The position numbers and the translations under genes are program-made. A DNA stretch of 64,000 bases from Thermoleophilales bacterium (GTDB taxonomy: Bacteria; Actinomycetota; Thermoleophilia; Solirubrobacterales; 70-9), in the NCBI GenBank assembly GCA_020636955.1, contig JACJWY010000004.1, positions 103,501 to 167,500 of the forward strand, read 5' to 3'. Within the stretch, counting starts at the first letter, position 1. Every line of letters begins with the position of its first letter. Below are positions 34,798-44,014 of this stretch, piece by piece. The notes below the pieces were generated by a model, which saw only the letters and a program-made list of their open reading frames with translations, was not told the DNA's origin and made no database searches.

Positions 34798-36200
34798 TGT
34801 CAGCGCCCGCAGACCGGGCGAATCTCGAGAAGGGTCTGCGCGACGCGCTGTCCGAAGCAACGGGCCGCCGCGGTCAGACCGTGGTCTCGGTCACGGTGCC
34901 CTTCGAATGTGAGGACCCGATCGCGACCGTCTTCGCCTCCCGCCGGGCGGGCGAACCGTTCTTCTGCTGGGAGCAGCCGGACCGGAACCTGAGGCTGGCC
35001 GCGCTGGGCCGGGTCCACGAGGTCACTTCGCGAGGACCGGATCGATTCGTCGAGGTTGCGGCCGACTGTGCCCACCTTTCCGGCGATGCGGTGTTGTGCG
35101 GTGAGGGCGGCTTTACGACCGGTCCGGTTTGGACCGGTGGCTTCGCCTTCCACGATGACAAAGCCGAATCCGGGGAGGAGCCGGCCTGGTCTTCCTTCAA
35201 GCCAGCCTCGATGATCCTGCCCGAGTTGGCAATTCAGTCTTCCGACGCCGGGACCTTCATCACCGCGAACCTGATGGTTGCGGCTGGCCGCGAACCCGAA
35301 GCCCTGATAGAAGCGGCTCTGGGTCGCATCGCCGGACTGGTCCATCCCGAGCTGCCGATGATCGATCCCCATCCGACTGTGGCCCCGGTGATCGAGAGCG
35401 TTCGCAGTCCCGAGGCTTACGAGCAGTCGGTAGCGGCCGCGGTCGAAAGGATCAGGGCGGGCGAAATCGAGAAGGTGGTTCTGGCCCGCGAGGTGGTTGT
35501 CCGGGCCGGCTCGGCTCATGATCCGGCGGCTATTTTCGGGGCGCTCAGGATCGGCTTCCCTTCCTGCTTCAACTTTTGCGCAGGCACCGGCGAGGCGGCC
35601 TTTATCGGTGCCAGCCCCGAGCTGCTTGTTCGCTGCGCTGGCCGGGGGGTGTCGACGGTCGGACTGGCCGGATCGACCCGCCGCAGCAGTGACCCGGCAG
35701 TCGATGATCACCTCGCCCAGCAGCTCCTTTCAAGCGGGAAAGACAGAGGAGAGCAGGCGGTGGTTGTTAAGCGGATCGTCAAGGCCCTCAGCCGTATCAG
35801 CGTCTGGGTCGAAGCCGCCGAGGAACCCGAAATCATCAAGGTGGCAAACATCCAGCATTTGGGCACGCCCGTTTACGCTCAGCTCGCCCAGCCCCGAACC
35901 GCAATCGAACTGGCCGGCCTGCTTCACCCGACCCCGGCGGTCGGCGGAGAGCCGTGGAAGAAGGCCAGGCTGGTCATGGCGGAGGTGGAAAGGATGGACC
36001 GTGGCTGGTATGCCGGTCCGGTCGGCTGGATGGACGGTTCCGGCGACGGCGAGTTCTGTGTGGCTTTGCGTAGCGCCCTGGTCCGGGACCGTGAAGCCCA
36101 CCTTTTCGCCGGAGTTGGAGTGGTTGCCGATTCCGACCCGGCCGCCGAACTGGCCGAAACCGAAATCAAGCTGGGGGCATTGTTGCCCTTGCTCAGTTAG
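34797..36200 (+). CDS. menF: Isochorismate synthase (menaquinone)
   Basis: A 467-residue chorismate-binding enzyme. The C-terminal catalytic part has IEKVVLAREVVV, FIGASPELLVR, TVGLAGSTRRS, SSGKDRGEQAVVV, VANIQHLGTPVYA, LHPTPAVGGEPW and DGEFCVALRSALV, the isochorismate/anthranilate synthase series. The catalytic Lys of VVLARE and the Mg-binding Glu residues are in place. Isochorismate synthases for siderophores are similar, but the men genes on both sides settle the role. It is joined by 1-nt overlap to ilvN, an unusual pairing. Its end overlaps the convergent menD by 4 nt. Confidence 0.92.
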   Translation: MSAPADRANLEKGLRDALSEATGRRGQTVVSVTVPFECEDPIATVFASRRAGEPFFCWEQPDRNLRLAALGRVHEVTSRGPDRFVEVAADCAHLSGDAVLCGEGGFTTGPVWTGGFAFHDDKAESGEEPAWSSFKPASMILPELAIQSSDAGTFITANLMVAAGREPEALIEAALGRIAGLVHPELPMIDPHPTVAPVIESVRSPEAYEQSVAAAVERIRAGEIEKVVLAREVVVRAGSAHDPAAIFGALRIGFPSCFNFCAGTGEAAFIGASPELLVRCAGRGVSTVGLAGSTRRSSDPAVDDHLAQQLLSSGKDRGEQAVVVKRIVKALSRISVWVEAAEEPEIIKVANIQHLGTPVYAQLAQPRTAIELAGLLHPTPAVGGEPWKKARLVMAEVERMDRGWYAGPVGWMDGSGDGEFCVALRSALVRDREAHLFAGVGVVADSDPAAELAETEIKLGALLPLLS

Positions 36201-37900
36201 CCGGCGACCGGTACCTCGATTACCGAAACGTCGTCGGAATCTGCCCCGAAGGCGGCATCCAGGGCGTCCAGGTCCACCGCCCGCCGGAATGGAAGCCCGT
36301 ACAGGGAGGCTGCCCGCTCCACCTCGAGCCCGGCGGGAGTGCGCATCAGATCTTCGAATTCTTCCGGGGCCATCACCTCTCGCTGAGGCAGACGTTCGAA
36401 GATGCCGCCACCGCCGTTGTTGAGAACGACGATTCGCACGCCCGTTTGAATGTCTCTTGCTGCGGCGAGGCTGCCGACGTCGTGGAAGAAGCCGAGGTCA
36501 CCCGTGATGATCGTCGTCGGTCGGCCGGTGGCGCGGGCGGCCCCGAGGCCGGAGGCGATCAGCCCGTCGATTCCGTTGGCCCCACGATTTGCCAGATAGA
36601 GGAGATCCCGGTTCAGGGCGGGAACCGATTCCTCCTGGTCCCTGATCGGCAGGCTGGAAGCCGTGTAGGCGAGTTCGCCATCAGACATGAGTTCGGCGAT
36701 CCGGGCATGAACCTCACCGGCGTGGAGGATGCCGTCTGAACTCCAGGAGCTTTCGATCTCCTGCCTTTCCTCGCGTTCGGCCTCCAGCCAGCCGTTCCAG
36801 TAGCGGCTGCCCGCCGGACCTTCGACTCTCTGCTCGGAAGTGTTCTCGATCTGGTGAAGCAGGGTGGCGGGGTCGCAGCGGACGATCAGGTCGGCAGTGC
36901 GTACAGGCTCGTTCCATCCGTACGCGGAATCGATGACGATCTCTGCGGGGTCGGTCTCTGCCATCCAGAGCCGGAGCTGCTTCGAGGTCGGGAACTCCCC
37001 GATCCGGATCAGCAGGTCCGGGGCCAGGGACGGGTCTCGCCGGCGAGCGATTCTCTCGTAGGCGGTGATCACGGCTCCCCGGTCGTGGGGGCCCAGGCGG
37101 AACTGGGAGGTGGGTTCGGCGAGGACCGGGGCCCGGCAGGCGTTGGCGAGTCGTGCAAGCGGCTCCCGGATGGAAGGGTCGGTCTGACGGCCGGCGAGGA
37201 TGAGAATCCGCTCCGCCGCCTGGGCCATCGCGACCAGCCTGTTGACCGTCGGGCGGTCGGCGCCGCAGGTCGCCTTATGCACTGCGGTCAGCGGATGATC
37301 GCGCCGTCCTTCGAGAGCTAGCCGTCTGGTTGCCGTCACGGCACCATCCTGGTCAACCGGCGCGAGCGGGTCACGAAGCGGGAAGTTCAGGTGAACCGGG
37401 CCGGGGCGGGGGTCACCATCGGCGACGGCATATGCCCGACAGGCGAGCGAGCGAAAGTGAAGCAGGCCCTTGTCGTCGGCGGCGTGGCTGCCGACCTCTG
37501 TGAACCATCTGGCCGAGTACCCGAAGAGCTTGATCTGGTCGATGGTCTGACCGGCCCCGATATCCCGGAGCTCGGGCGGACGGTCCGCAGTCAGAACGAT
37601 CAAGGGAACCGCTGAAAGGTCCGCTTCTGCCACCGCCGGGTGGAAGTTCGCTGCCGCAGTGCCGGAGGTACAGACGACGGCGACCGGGATGCCGGTGGAA
37701 TGTGCGGCGCCGAGCGCGTAAAACGAAGCCGATCGTTCATCGAGTGCCACATGAGTTTCGATTCCAGCCTCGCGGTAGAGGGCCAGTGCGAGCGGGGTCG
37801 AACGGGAGCCGGGGCAAATCACCGCGAGCCGTACTCCGCAACGCGTCAGTTCCTCCGCAAATGCCGTGCAAAGCGCCATGTTGGTGCTGGTCGGGTCCAA
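36197..37900 (-). CDS. menD: 2-succinyl-5-enolpyruvyl-6-hydroxy-3-cyclohexene-1-carboxylate synthase
   Basis: A 567-residue ThDP enzyme that joins isochorismate and 2-oxoglutarate. Landmarks are VICPGSRSTPLALALYREAG, HVALDERSASFYALG (catalytic Glu), VCTSGTAAANFHPAV, LTADRPPELRDIGAGQTIDQ and the ThDP site ITGDLGFFHDVGSL...NNGGGGIFERLPQ. The start is set at the TTG at 37900, which keeps the family PTSTN segment near the N-terminus; a TAGGCT lies 10 nt upstream. The frame is open further upstream to 38038, but that extension looks non-native. It is the last gene of menB-A-C-D, 91 nt after menC. Confidence 0.92.
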   Translation of the reverse strand: MDPTSTNMALCTAFAEELTRCGVRLAVICPGSRSTPLALALYREAGIETHVALDERSASFYALGAAHSTGIPVAVVCTSGTAAANFHPAVAEADLSAVPLIVLTADRPPELRDIGAGQTIDQIKLFGYSARWFTEVGSHAADDKGLLHFRSLACRAYAVADGDPRPGPVHLNFPLRDPLAPVDQDGAVTATRRLALEGRRDHPLTAVHKATCGADRPTVNRLVAMAQAAERILILAGRQTDPSIREPLARLANACRAPVLAEPTSQFRLGPHDRGAVITAYERIARRRDPSLAPDLLIRIGEFPTSKQLRLWMAETDPAEIVIDSAYGWNEPVRTADLIVRCDPATLLHQIENTSEQRVEGPAGSRYWNGWLEAEREERQEIESSWSSDGILHAGEVHARIAELMSDGELAYTASSLPIRDQEESVPALNRDLLYLANRGANGIDGLIASGLGAARATGRPTTIITGDLGFFHDVGSLAAARDIQTGVRIVVLNNGGGGIFERLPQREVMAPEEFEDLMRTPAGLEVERAASLYGLPFRRAVDLDALDAAFGADSDDVSVIEVPVAG

Positions 37901-37991
37901 GGGAAGTCGCAGCCTAGTGCCACCCGGTCGCCGATGACTCGGCAGCCGGGCGTTGGTGCCCCAGCTTGCACGGACAATCAGGGCAAAACGG

Positions 37992-39026
37992 TCAGAGCCG
38001 GCATAAGGAAAGCACCCTCTCGTCCAGCTCGACTCCAAGGCCGAAGCCGTTTGACGGCGGGTCGAGCCGGTTGCGAACAGTCAGGGGTCCCTCGGTTGAG
38101 AGCTCCTCTTCGAACAGACGACCCGTGGCCAGTCCGTGGGCCATGTCGGGCCAGGGAAGGGCGGGATCGAGCGTCTGCGCCACATGGGCCGCTGCCGCTA
38201 TGCCGACCGGCCCGTCAAGGGCGCTCGAGAGATAGGTGGGCAGGTGGCCACCGAGCCCGGCGTCGAGGCTGCCGATTTTGCTCAGCTTCACGGTCACCGC
38301 GGCACATGCTCCCTCGATGCGCGCGTCGGCGGCCTCGGACGCGTCGTTTACGGATTCGTCGGCGACCAGCGGGATCGAGGTACCCCGGCTGAGCGTCGCC
38401 AGTTCGCTCAGACCGCTGACGGGTTCCTCGACCAGTTCGACTCCCACCGCCTCGAGTTCGCTCAGAATCCCCGCAGCCAGATCTCCCCAGCTGCCATTTG
38501 CATCGATTCGGATGTCAATGTCATCTCCCAGGCAGCTGCGGACCGCGGTCGCCAGATCTACGGCCTCGGCCGGACCGCTTTTCAGCTTGAAGACCCCGAA
38601 ACCGTCCTTCGCCCACGCCTCGCATTGACTGACCGCATCCGTGATCTCACCCGCGGTGATCGTGGCGTTGCAGTGGATCGGACGCTGAATTGCCGCGGGA
38701 TCCAGGTATTCCCACAGCGGCAGCTGTTCCCGTTTGGCAACCAGATCTGCCACCGCCATACTCACCGCACAGCGGGCGGGCGGTGAAACCGGAAACCTGG
38801 CCGGCTCATCGGCCCAGTCTTCGAGTTCACTTACGACCTTTGCGAGTCCGTCCCCGCCCCGCAGGGTCATTGGCACGCCTTCGCCGAGACCGATGATCCC
38901 GTTCTCGTCCCGGAGGCGAAGCAGGACAGATTCCCGGCGGCTCAAAGTCCCGGTGGCGGTGACGTAAGGCCGCCGGAAGCCGAGCGCGAAGGGGATGACC
39001 TCGACACCAAGCGGTCCGACTTCCAT
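37992..39026 (-). CDS. menC: o-Succinylbenzoate synthase (enolase superfamily)
   Basis: A 344-residue protein dehydrating SHCHC to o-succinylbenzoate. Enolase-superfamily signatures are present: KLKSG (catalytic Lys pair region), IRIDANGSW and VEEPVSG (metal-binding Asp and Glu), LVADESVND (third metal ligand) and VKLSKIGSL (second catalytic Lys). The capping domain is at the N-terminus (LGFRRPYVTATGTLSRRE). Dipeptide epimerases look similar, but the men context decides. It lies 1 nt after menA and upstream of menD. Confidence 0.88.
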   Translation of the reverse strand: MEVGPLGVEVIPFALGFRRPYVTATGTLSRRESVLLRLRDENGIIGLGEGVPMTLRGGDGLAKVVSELEDWADEPARFPVSPPARCAVSMAVADLVAKREQLPLWEYLDPAAIQRPIHCNATITAGEITDAVSQCEAWAKDGFGVFKLKSGPAEAVDLATAVRSCLGDDIDIRIDANGSWGDLAAGILSELEAVGVELVEEPVSGLSELATLSRGTSIPLVADESVNDASEAADARIEGACAAVTVKLSKIGSLDAGLGGHLPTYLSSALDGPVGIAAAAHVAQTLDPALPWPDMAHGLATGRLFEEELSTEGPLTVRNRLDPPSNGFGLGVELDERVLSLCRL

Positions 39027-39027
39027 C

Positions 39028-39909
39028 TCAGGCTCCGAGGACCAGCCCGATCGCAGTAAAGAGCGAAGTCACCCCGAGCAGCGCGCCGGTGCCGGCCAGG
39101 GCTTTGTTCAACGAGGGTCCGTCCGTTCGTCCGGTGACCGCCGCAATCGGGTCGCGGGCCATGGGAACGGCGATCAGCCCGATCAGGGCAAGCCAGGGGC
39201 CGTCGTTGAGCACGATGGTGAGGCCCAGGACGAAGAAGGCGGCGAGAACGAGAAACACATAAAGGCGGCGGGTCCGCTCGCGGCCGAGGCGGACCGCCAG
39301 GGTGTTCTTGTTTGCCCGGCGGTCGGTGTCGATGTCCCGCACGTTGTTGACGACGAGAATCGCAGTCGAAAGAAACCCGACCGTCACCGATAGGCCGAGC
39401 GGAAGCCAGGCCAGGGTCTCGAGCTGGATGAAATAGGAACCGTTGACGGCGACCAGCCCGAAAAAGAGAAAGACGAACACCTCGCCCAGCCCGGCATAGC
39501 CATACGGCTTCGGGCCGCCCGTATAGAGGAAGCCGGCGGCGATCGAGATTGCCCCGACTGCGATGATGATCCAGTCGGAACGCCACGCGATGTAGAGGCC
39601 CAGCAGGATCGCAATCGCGAAGGCAATCCAGGTCGCGGTCAGTACCCGTCGCGGAGTTACCAGCCCGGCCGAAGTGACCCGCACCGGGCCCAGTCGGTCG
39701 GCGGTGTCGGCGCCACGGCGGGCATCGGAATAGTCATTTGCCAGGTTCGTGCCGATCTGGATCATCACGCTCGCGGCGAGGGCAGCGAGAAAAACCCAGA
39801 TCCTCGGGAGGTCCCCGGCCTCGTAGATGGCGGCCGCCGTGCCCACAAAGACGGGGGCGACAGCGGCCGGGAGGGTGCGCGGCCGAGCCGCGTTGAGCCA
39901 GATCCTCAC
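39028..39909 (-). CDS. menA: 1,4-dihydroxy-2-naphthoate polyprenyltransferase
   Basis: A 293-residue UbiA-superfamily membrane enzyme that attaches the polyprenyl chain to DHNA. It has about eight to nine hydrophobic segments and the two Asp-rich prenyl-diphosphate sites NLANDYSDARRGAD (residues near 55) and NNVRDIDTDRRANKNTLAVR. It opens WLNAARPRTLPAAVAPVFVG, the MenA N-terminal pattern. The start overlaps the menB stop by 4 nt. The next step, methylation by MenG/UbiE, has no gene in the window. Confidence 0.93.
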   Translation of the reverse strand: MRIWLNAARPRTLPAAVAPVFVGTAAAIYEAGDLPRIWVFLAALAASVMIQIGTNLANDYSDARRGADTADRLGPVRVTSAGLVTPRRVLTATWIAFAIAILLGLYIAWRSDWIIIAVGAISIAAGFLYTGGPKPYGYAGLGEVFVFLFFGLVAVNGSYFIQLETLAWLPLGLSVTVGFLSTAILVVNNVRDIDTDRRANKNTLAVRLGRERTRRLYVFLVLAAFFVLGLTIVLNDGPWLALIGLIAVPMARDPIAAVTGRTDGPSLNKALAGTGALLGVTSLFTAIGLVLGA

Positions 39910-40835
39910 GGACGCTTGGGGAACCTGTCGAAGTCCGGCTTGCGACCTTCCTGGAAGGCGTTCCGGCCTTCCTGGCCCTCCTCCGACATGTAGAAGAGCA
40001 GGGTGGCGTCATGGGAGAGCTGCTGTAGACCGGTCAGACCGTCCTCTTCCGCGTTGAAGCTGGACTTGAGCAGGCGCAAAGAGAGGGGAGAAAGATGGAG
40101 CATCTCGCGACACCAGGCGACCGTTTCCCGCTCCAGTTCGTCGACCGGCACGACCGCGTTCACCAGGCCCATGTCAAGTGCCTCCTCGGCGGTGTAATGA
40201 CGGCAGAGAAACCAGAACTCTTTTGCTTTCTTGACCCCGATGTTCCGGGCCAGCAGGCTGGCGCCGAATCCGCCGTCAAAGGACCCGACCCGGGGCCCGG
40301 TCTGGCCGAAGCGGGCGTTGTCGCCGGCGATCGTCATGTCACAGACGAGGTGCAGTATGTGGCCGCCACCAATCGCGTAACCGGCGACCATTGCCACCAC
40401 CGGCTTCGGGGTGCGCCTGATCTGCACGTGCAGGTCGCCTACGTCAAGGCGCCCGACCCCCTGTTTTGCGACGTTGTCGTCACCGATGTATCCGTCGTCG
40501 CCCCGGATCCGCTGGTCTCCGCCCGAGCAGAACGCTTCGGTCCCGGCACCGGTGAAGATGATCGCCCCGACTTCGGTGTCGTCCCGAGCCTGCTCGAAGG
40601 CGTCCCGCAGTTCGGCCAGGCATTGGGGGCGGAAAGCGTTGCGTACCTCCGGGCGGTTGATCGTGATCTTCGCGATGCCCTCGGCCTTCTCGTAAAGGAT
40701 GTCGGAGTAATCTCCGGCCGACCGCCACTCGATCGGCCCGTACAGCGTCTCTTCCGGGGGTGCGTTTCGGTGTCTTTCGGGCAAGTCCGGTACTCCGTTC
40801 GTAGGGCTGCGGCCTGCGAGGCGCGCCGATCGCAA
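39906..40835 (-). CDS. menB: 1,4-dihydroxy-2-naphthoyl-CoA synthase
   Basis: A 309-residue crotonase-fold enzyme that cyclises o-succinylbenzoyl-CoA. MenB-specific runs are INRPEVRNAFRPQCLAELR, EAFCSGGDQRIRG, GYAIGGGHILHLVCDMTIA, GQTGPRVGSFDGGFGASLLA and KAKEFWFLCRHYTAEEAL, with the C-terminal ending of the family (GRKPDFDRFPK). The start is uncertain: a TTG at 40835 gives an N-terminal extension of about 30 residues, common in actinobacterial MenB, but later start codons are possible. It heads menB-A-C-D and is divergent from menE. Confidence 0.93.
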   Translation of the reverse strand: MRSARLAGRSPTNGVPDLPERHRNAPPEETLYGPIEWRSAGDYSDILYEKAEGIAKITINRPEVRNAFRPQCLAELRDAFEQARDDTEVGAIIFTGAGTEAFCSGGDQRIRGDDGYIGDDNVAKQGVGRLDVGDLHVQIRRTPKPVVAMVAGYAIGGGHILHLVCDMTIAGDNARFGQTGPRVGSFDGGFGASLLARNIGVKKAKEFWFLCRHYTAEEALDMGLVNAVVPVDELERETVAWCREMLHLSPLSLRLLKSSFNAEEDGLTGLQQLSHDATLLFYMSEEGQEGRNAFQEGRKPDFDRFPKRP

Positions 40836-40866
40836 GAATTGAAGGACCCACGATAAACGAGGTCAA

Positions 40867-42195
40867 TTGAAACTCGACAACTGGCTGGCCCAGAGAGCGC
40901 AGAGCTGCCCCGACCGCGTCGGCCTGATCGTCGACGGTGAGTCGACCACATATGCCCAGCTGGAAGAAGAAGCAGTCCATGCCGCACGTCGGCTGGCTGC
41001 CTGGGGAGTCAGGCGCGGCGCAACCGTGGCGATGAACATGGGTCGGGGCCGCGACAAGATCATCCTCGTACACGCCCTGATGAAAACCGGGGCGGTCCTG
41101 CTTCCGCTCAGTCCAAGGCTCTCGCCAGACGAACGGGCCAGGGCGATCAAGTCCTGCGGCGTATCGATCGATCTGGACGATCCGGGCAAGCTGACCCAGA
41201 CCGAGGCGGACATGCCCCTGCTCGGCGAGCACGACATGGCCGATCCGCATTGCCGCATCCTGACCAGCGGTTCGAGCGGGATGCCTCATACCGTGCCGCT
41301 CTCGTACGGAAACCATCTTTTCAGCGCGATGGGTTCGGCCTTCAATATCGGGGTGGACCCTTCCGATCGCTGGCTCTGTGCGCTGCCGACCAGTCATATC
41401 TCCGGACTTTCGATAGTGATGCGCTCGGTCATCTACGGGACCGCGATGGTGCTCCAGGACCAGTTCGAGCCCGAAGCGGTCGCCGACGCGATCGAACGCG
41501 ACGGGGTAAACGTGATCTCCCTTGTCTCGACCATGCTGCTCCGCCTGCTCGAAGAGGGCGTGGACCTCAGTGCCCCGCGGGCAATTCTCGTCGGGGGCGG
41601 TCCGGTCCCGCAAAGCGCGCTCTCGGAGGCACTCGACCGTGGTGCCCGAGTGATCCAGACCTACGGGTTGACGGAAACCTGTTCGCAGGTGACCACCCTC
41701 GAAGTCGCCGAAGCCCGCCGCAAGGTCGGTTCGGTCGGTCGGCCCCTGCTCACCTCGCATCTGCGTATCCAGGGGGGAGAGATCCTGGTCCAGGGTCCGA
41801 CCGTTTCGGCCGGTGCTCTCGATGCCGACGGGTGGCTTCACACAGGTGACGTCGGCCGGATCGACGAGGACGGATTCCTTTACGTGCAGGGGCGAACCGA
41901 CGAGATGATCATTACCGGTGGCGAAAACGTCATCCCCGCGGAAGTCGAGGATGTTCTGGTCCAGCATCCGGAGATCATCGAGGCGGCGGTCGTCGGCCGG
42001 CCCGACCCCGAATGGCAGCAGGCGGTAACGGCGGTGATCGTTGCCCGGGACGGCACCGAAGTGGACCTCGCAGAAGTGCGAAGCCACTGCGAAGGCAAAC
42101 TGGCCTCGTACAAGATCCCGAAGGCGGTCGAAGTGGTTGGTGAACTGCCCAGAACCCCTTCGGGCAAGCTCCACCGCGCAGCCCTGCTCAATTAG
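40867..42195 (+). CDS. menE: o-Succinylbenzoate-CoA ligase
   Basis: A 442-residue AMP-forming ligase that makes OSB-CoA for MenB. ANL motifs are ILTSGSSGMPHTVPLS (P-loop), ALPTSHISGLSI, QTYGLTETCSQVTTLE, GWLHTGDVGRIDEDGFLYV and the C-terminal catalytic Lys in PRTPSGKLHRAALL. It is shorter than most acyl-CoA ligases, as expected for MenE. The start is TTG 40867, with TAAACG ending 7 nt upstream. ilvC follows after 9 nt but seems to have its own TAGCAT box. Confidence 0.9.
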   Translation: MKLDNWLAQRAQSCPDRVGLIVDGESTTYAQLEEEAVHAARRLAAWGVRRGATVAMNMGRGRDKIILVHALMKTGAVLLPLSPRLSPDERARAIKSCGVSIDLDDPGKLTQTEADMPLLGEHDMADPHCRILTSGSSGMPHTVPLSYGNHLFSAMGSAFNIGVDPSDRWLCALPTSHISGLSIVMRSVIYGTAMVLQDQFEPEAVADAIERDGVNVISLVSTMLLRLLEEGVDLSAPRAILVGGGPVPQSALSEALDRGARVIQTYGLTETCSQVTTLEVAEARRKVGSVGRPLLTSHLRIQGGEILVQGPTVSAGALDADGWLHTGDVGRIDEDGFLYVQGRTDEMIITGGENVIPAEVEDVLVQHPEIIEAAVVGRPDPEWQQAVTAVIVARDGTEVDLAEVRSHCEGKLASYKIPKAVEVVGELPRTPSGKLHRAALLN

Positions 42196-42198
42196 CAT
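42193..42198 (+). promoter_or_regulatory. -10 element TAGCAT before ilvC
   Basis: TAGCAT overlaps the menE stop codon and ends 6 nt before the ilvC ATG. There is no proper Shine-Dalgarno sequence, so ilvC is probably leaderless with a promoter in the end of menE. Confidence 0.4.
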
Positions 42199-42204
42199 CA
42201 AGGC

Positions 42205-43209
42205 ATGAGCACCCAAGACATCTTCTACGACAAGGACGGCGACCTCTCGAAGCTCGAGGGCAAGACCGTCGCCATCCTCGGCTTCGGATCACAGGGCCAC
42301 GCGCATGCCCTGAACCTCAAGGACTCGGGTGTGGACGTGGTAGTGGGACTCCGTGAGGGCTCGGCCAGCCGGGAGCAGGCCGCTGCCGCCGGACTCGAGG
42401 TCCTTTCTGTCGCCGATGCGGCCAGCAAGGGGGACATCGTGATGATCCTCCTGCCCGACGAGAAACAGGCGGAAATCTGGGAAAACGAAATCAGCGACGG
42501 AATCGCCGAAGGCAACCTGCTGATGTTCGCCCACGGCTTCGCTATCCACTTCGGACAGATCGAGCCCCCGGCCGGTGTTGACGTCGGCATGGTCGCCCCC
42601 AAGGGTCCCGGTCACATGGTCCGGCGCCAGTTCGAAGAAGGATCCGGCGTTCCCTGCTTGATGGCGGTCCAGCAGGACGCCACCGGAAACGCCCATGACC
42701 TAGTGCTCGCCTACGCGATCGGAGTCGGCGGAGGCCGGGCCGGAATCATCGAAACCACCTTCAAGGACGAATGCGAAACCGACCTGTTCGGTGAACAGGC
42801 GGTGCTCTGCGGCGGAGCCACCGAACTGGTTCGGGCCGGCTTCGACACCCTCGTCGGGGCAGGCTACGACCCTCGACTGGCCTACTTCGAATGCCTGCAT
42901 GAGCTGAAGCTGATCGTCGACCTCATGTACGAAAAAGGCATTCAGGGAATGCGCTATTCGATCTCGAACACCGCCGAATACGGGGACCTGACCCGGGGCA
43001 AGCGGGTGATCGGGGAGGAATCAAGGGCCGCGATGAAGGAAATCCTCGGCGAGATCCAGTCGGGTGAGTTCGCGAAGGAATTCATCGCCGAGAACAAGGC
43101 CGGCAACGAGAACTTCGATCGCATGCGCCAGGAAGGCAAGGATCACGAGGTCGAGATCGTCGGCGCCGAGCTTCGCGACATGATGCCCTGGATCAACACC
43201 GAGTTCTAG
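42205..43209 (+). CDS. ilvC: Ketol-acid reductoisomerase (class I)
   Basis: A 334-residue Mg- and NADPH-dependent enzyme, second common step of Val/Leu/Ile synthesis. The N-terminal Rossmann domain contains AILGFGSQGHAHALNLKDSG, and VVGLREGSAS holds the cofactor-specificity loop. The C-terminal knotted domain has ETDLFGEQAVLCGG (Mg-binding Asp/Glu), AYFECLHELKLIVDLMYE and SNTAEYGDL. The length is that of the short class I form. In most actinobacteria ilvC directly follows ilvN; here 7.4 kb of men genes separate them. Confidence 0.95.
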   Translation: MSTQDIFYDKDGDLSKLEGKTVAILGFGSQGHAHALNLKDSGVDVVVGLREGSASREQAAAAGLEVLSVADAASKGDIVMILLPDEKQAEIWENEISDGIAEGNLLMFAHGFAIHFGQIEPPAGVDVGMVAPKGPGHMVRRQFEEGSGVPCLMAVQQDATGNAHDLVLAYAIGVGGGRAGIIETTFKDECETDLFGEQAVLCGGATELVRAGFDTLVGAGYDPRLAYFECLHELKLIVDLMYEKGIQGMRYSISNTAEYGDLTRGKRVIGEESRAAMKEILGEIQSGEFAKEFIAENKAGNENFDRMRQEGKDHEVEIVGAELRDMMPWINTEF

Positions 43210-43323
43210 ACGGGGCTTCGCGCGCGGTTGCGGGATTTTCAGGGCGTTTACAGGAGAACGCCGGTTTAGCGGGTAGGTTCATGTTGGCCCCGGTTCCCGG
43301 GGGAAGATCAACAAGGAGTTCTG

Positions 43324-43983
43324 ATGACTGACACACCAACTCCCACACCCGATGATCAGGTGGAGGCCGCTGCCGTAGCTGCCGGAGGCTCAACCGATCT
43401 CGTCGCTGGTGGCGGGTATCCGGTAGACGTCGACGCGCAGCTTCTGCCCGAATATTCGCGGTTCATGCCGCTGATCAAGTGGCTGATCCTGCTGCCTCAC
43501 TACATCTGCCTGTTCTTCCTCGCGATCGGAGCCATGTTCGTCGCCTTCATCGCCTTCTTCGCCACTCTCTTTACGGCGAAATACCCCGAAGGCATGTGGA
43601 ACTACATGGTCGGCGTTCACCGCTGGGCCCTGCGAGTGATGGCCTACAACTACCTGATCACCGACAGCTATCCGCCGTTCACCCTCGAAGAAACTGCGGA
43701 CGACACAATCCAGCTGGTCGCCGAGTACCCGGAGCACGTATCCCGCTGGCGCCCGTTCTTTGCCTGGCTGATCTGCATCCCCTACGCGATCGTTGCCTCG
43801 CTCATATCGATGGTTGCCGGCATCTGTTCCTTCTTCGCCTTCTTCACAATCATCTTCACCAAGAAGATCCCCCAGGGCCTGTTCAACGTGATCCACAACG
43901 GTTTCACCTGGACCCTCCGGTCGGGCTTCTACTCGTACTGGATGTCGACCGAGTATCCGCCCTTCGAGTGGGACGAGGACTGA
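43324..43983 (+). CDS. DUF4389 membrane protein with internal duplication
   Basis: A 219-residue protein with a Pro/Thr/Asp-rich N-terminus and two similar halves. Each half has paired hydrophobic segments and ends in a signature: MAYNYLITDSYPPFTLEE (first) and FYSYWMSTEYPPFEWDED (second), each preceded by PEGMWN or PQGLFN. This is the DUF4389 pattern; function is unknown. A good Shine-Dalgarno (AAGGAG) lies 6 nt before ATG 43324. It converges on a second DUF4389 gene with a shared terminator between them, so the two genes together carry four copies of the unit. Confidence 0.85.
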   Translation: MTDTPTPTPDDQVEAAAVAAGGSTDLVAGGGYPVDVDAQLLPEYSRFMPLIKWLILLPHYICLFFLAIGAMFVAFIAFFATLFTAKYPEGMWNYMVGVHRWALRVMAYNYLITDSYPPFTLEETADDTIQLVAEYPEHVSRWRPFFAWLICIPYAIVASLISMVAGICSFFAFFTIIFTKKIPQGLFNVIHNGFTWTLRSGFYSYWMSTEYPPFEWDED

Positions 43984-44014
43984 TTCTCGCGCTGTCCGGC
44001 AGCGATCGAGCTAC

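Noticed and set aside
37901..38038. Upstream extension of menD
   Set aside because: The frame is open but the residues do not resemble MenD. The family PTSTN segment sits just after the TTG at 37900.
40480..42216. Large minus-strand frame across menB and menE
   Set aside because: Its sequence is the reverse complement of menE and contains no protein-family motif.
43243..43262. Terminator after ilvC (GGCGTT/AACGCC hairpin)
   Set aside because: The stem is only 6 bp, the loop is 8 nt and no T-run follows. It was not listed as a feature.
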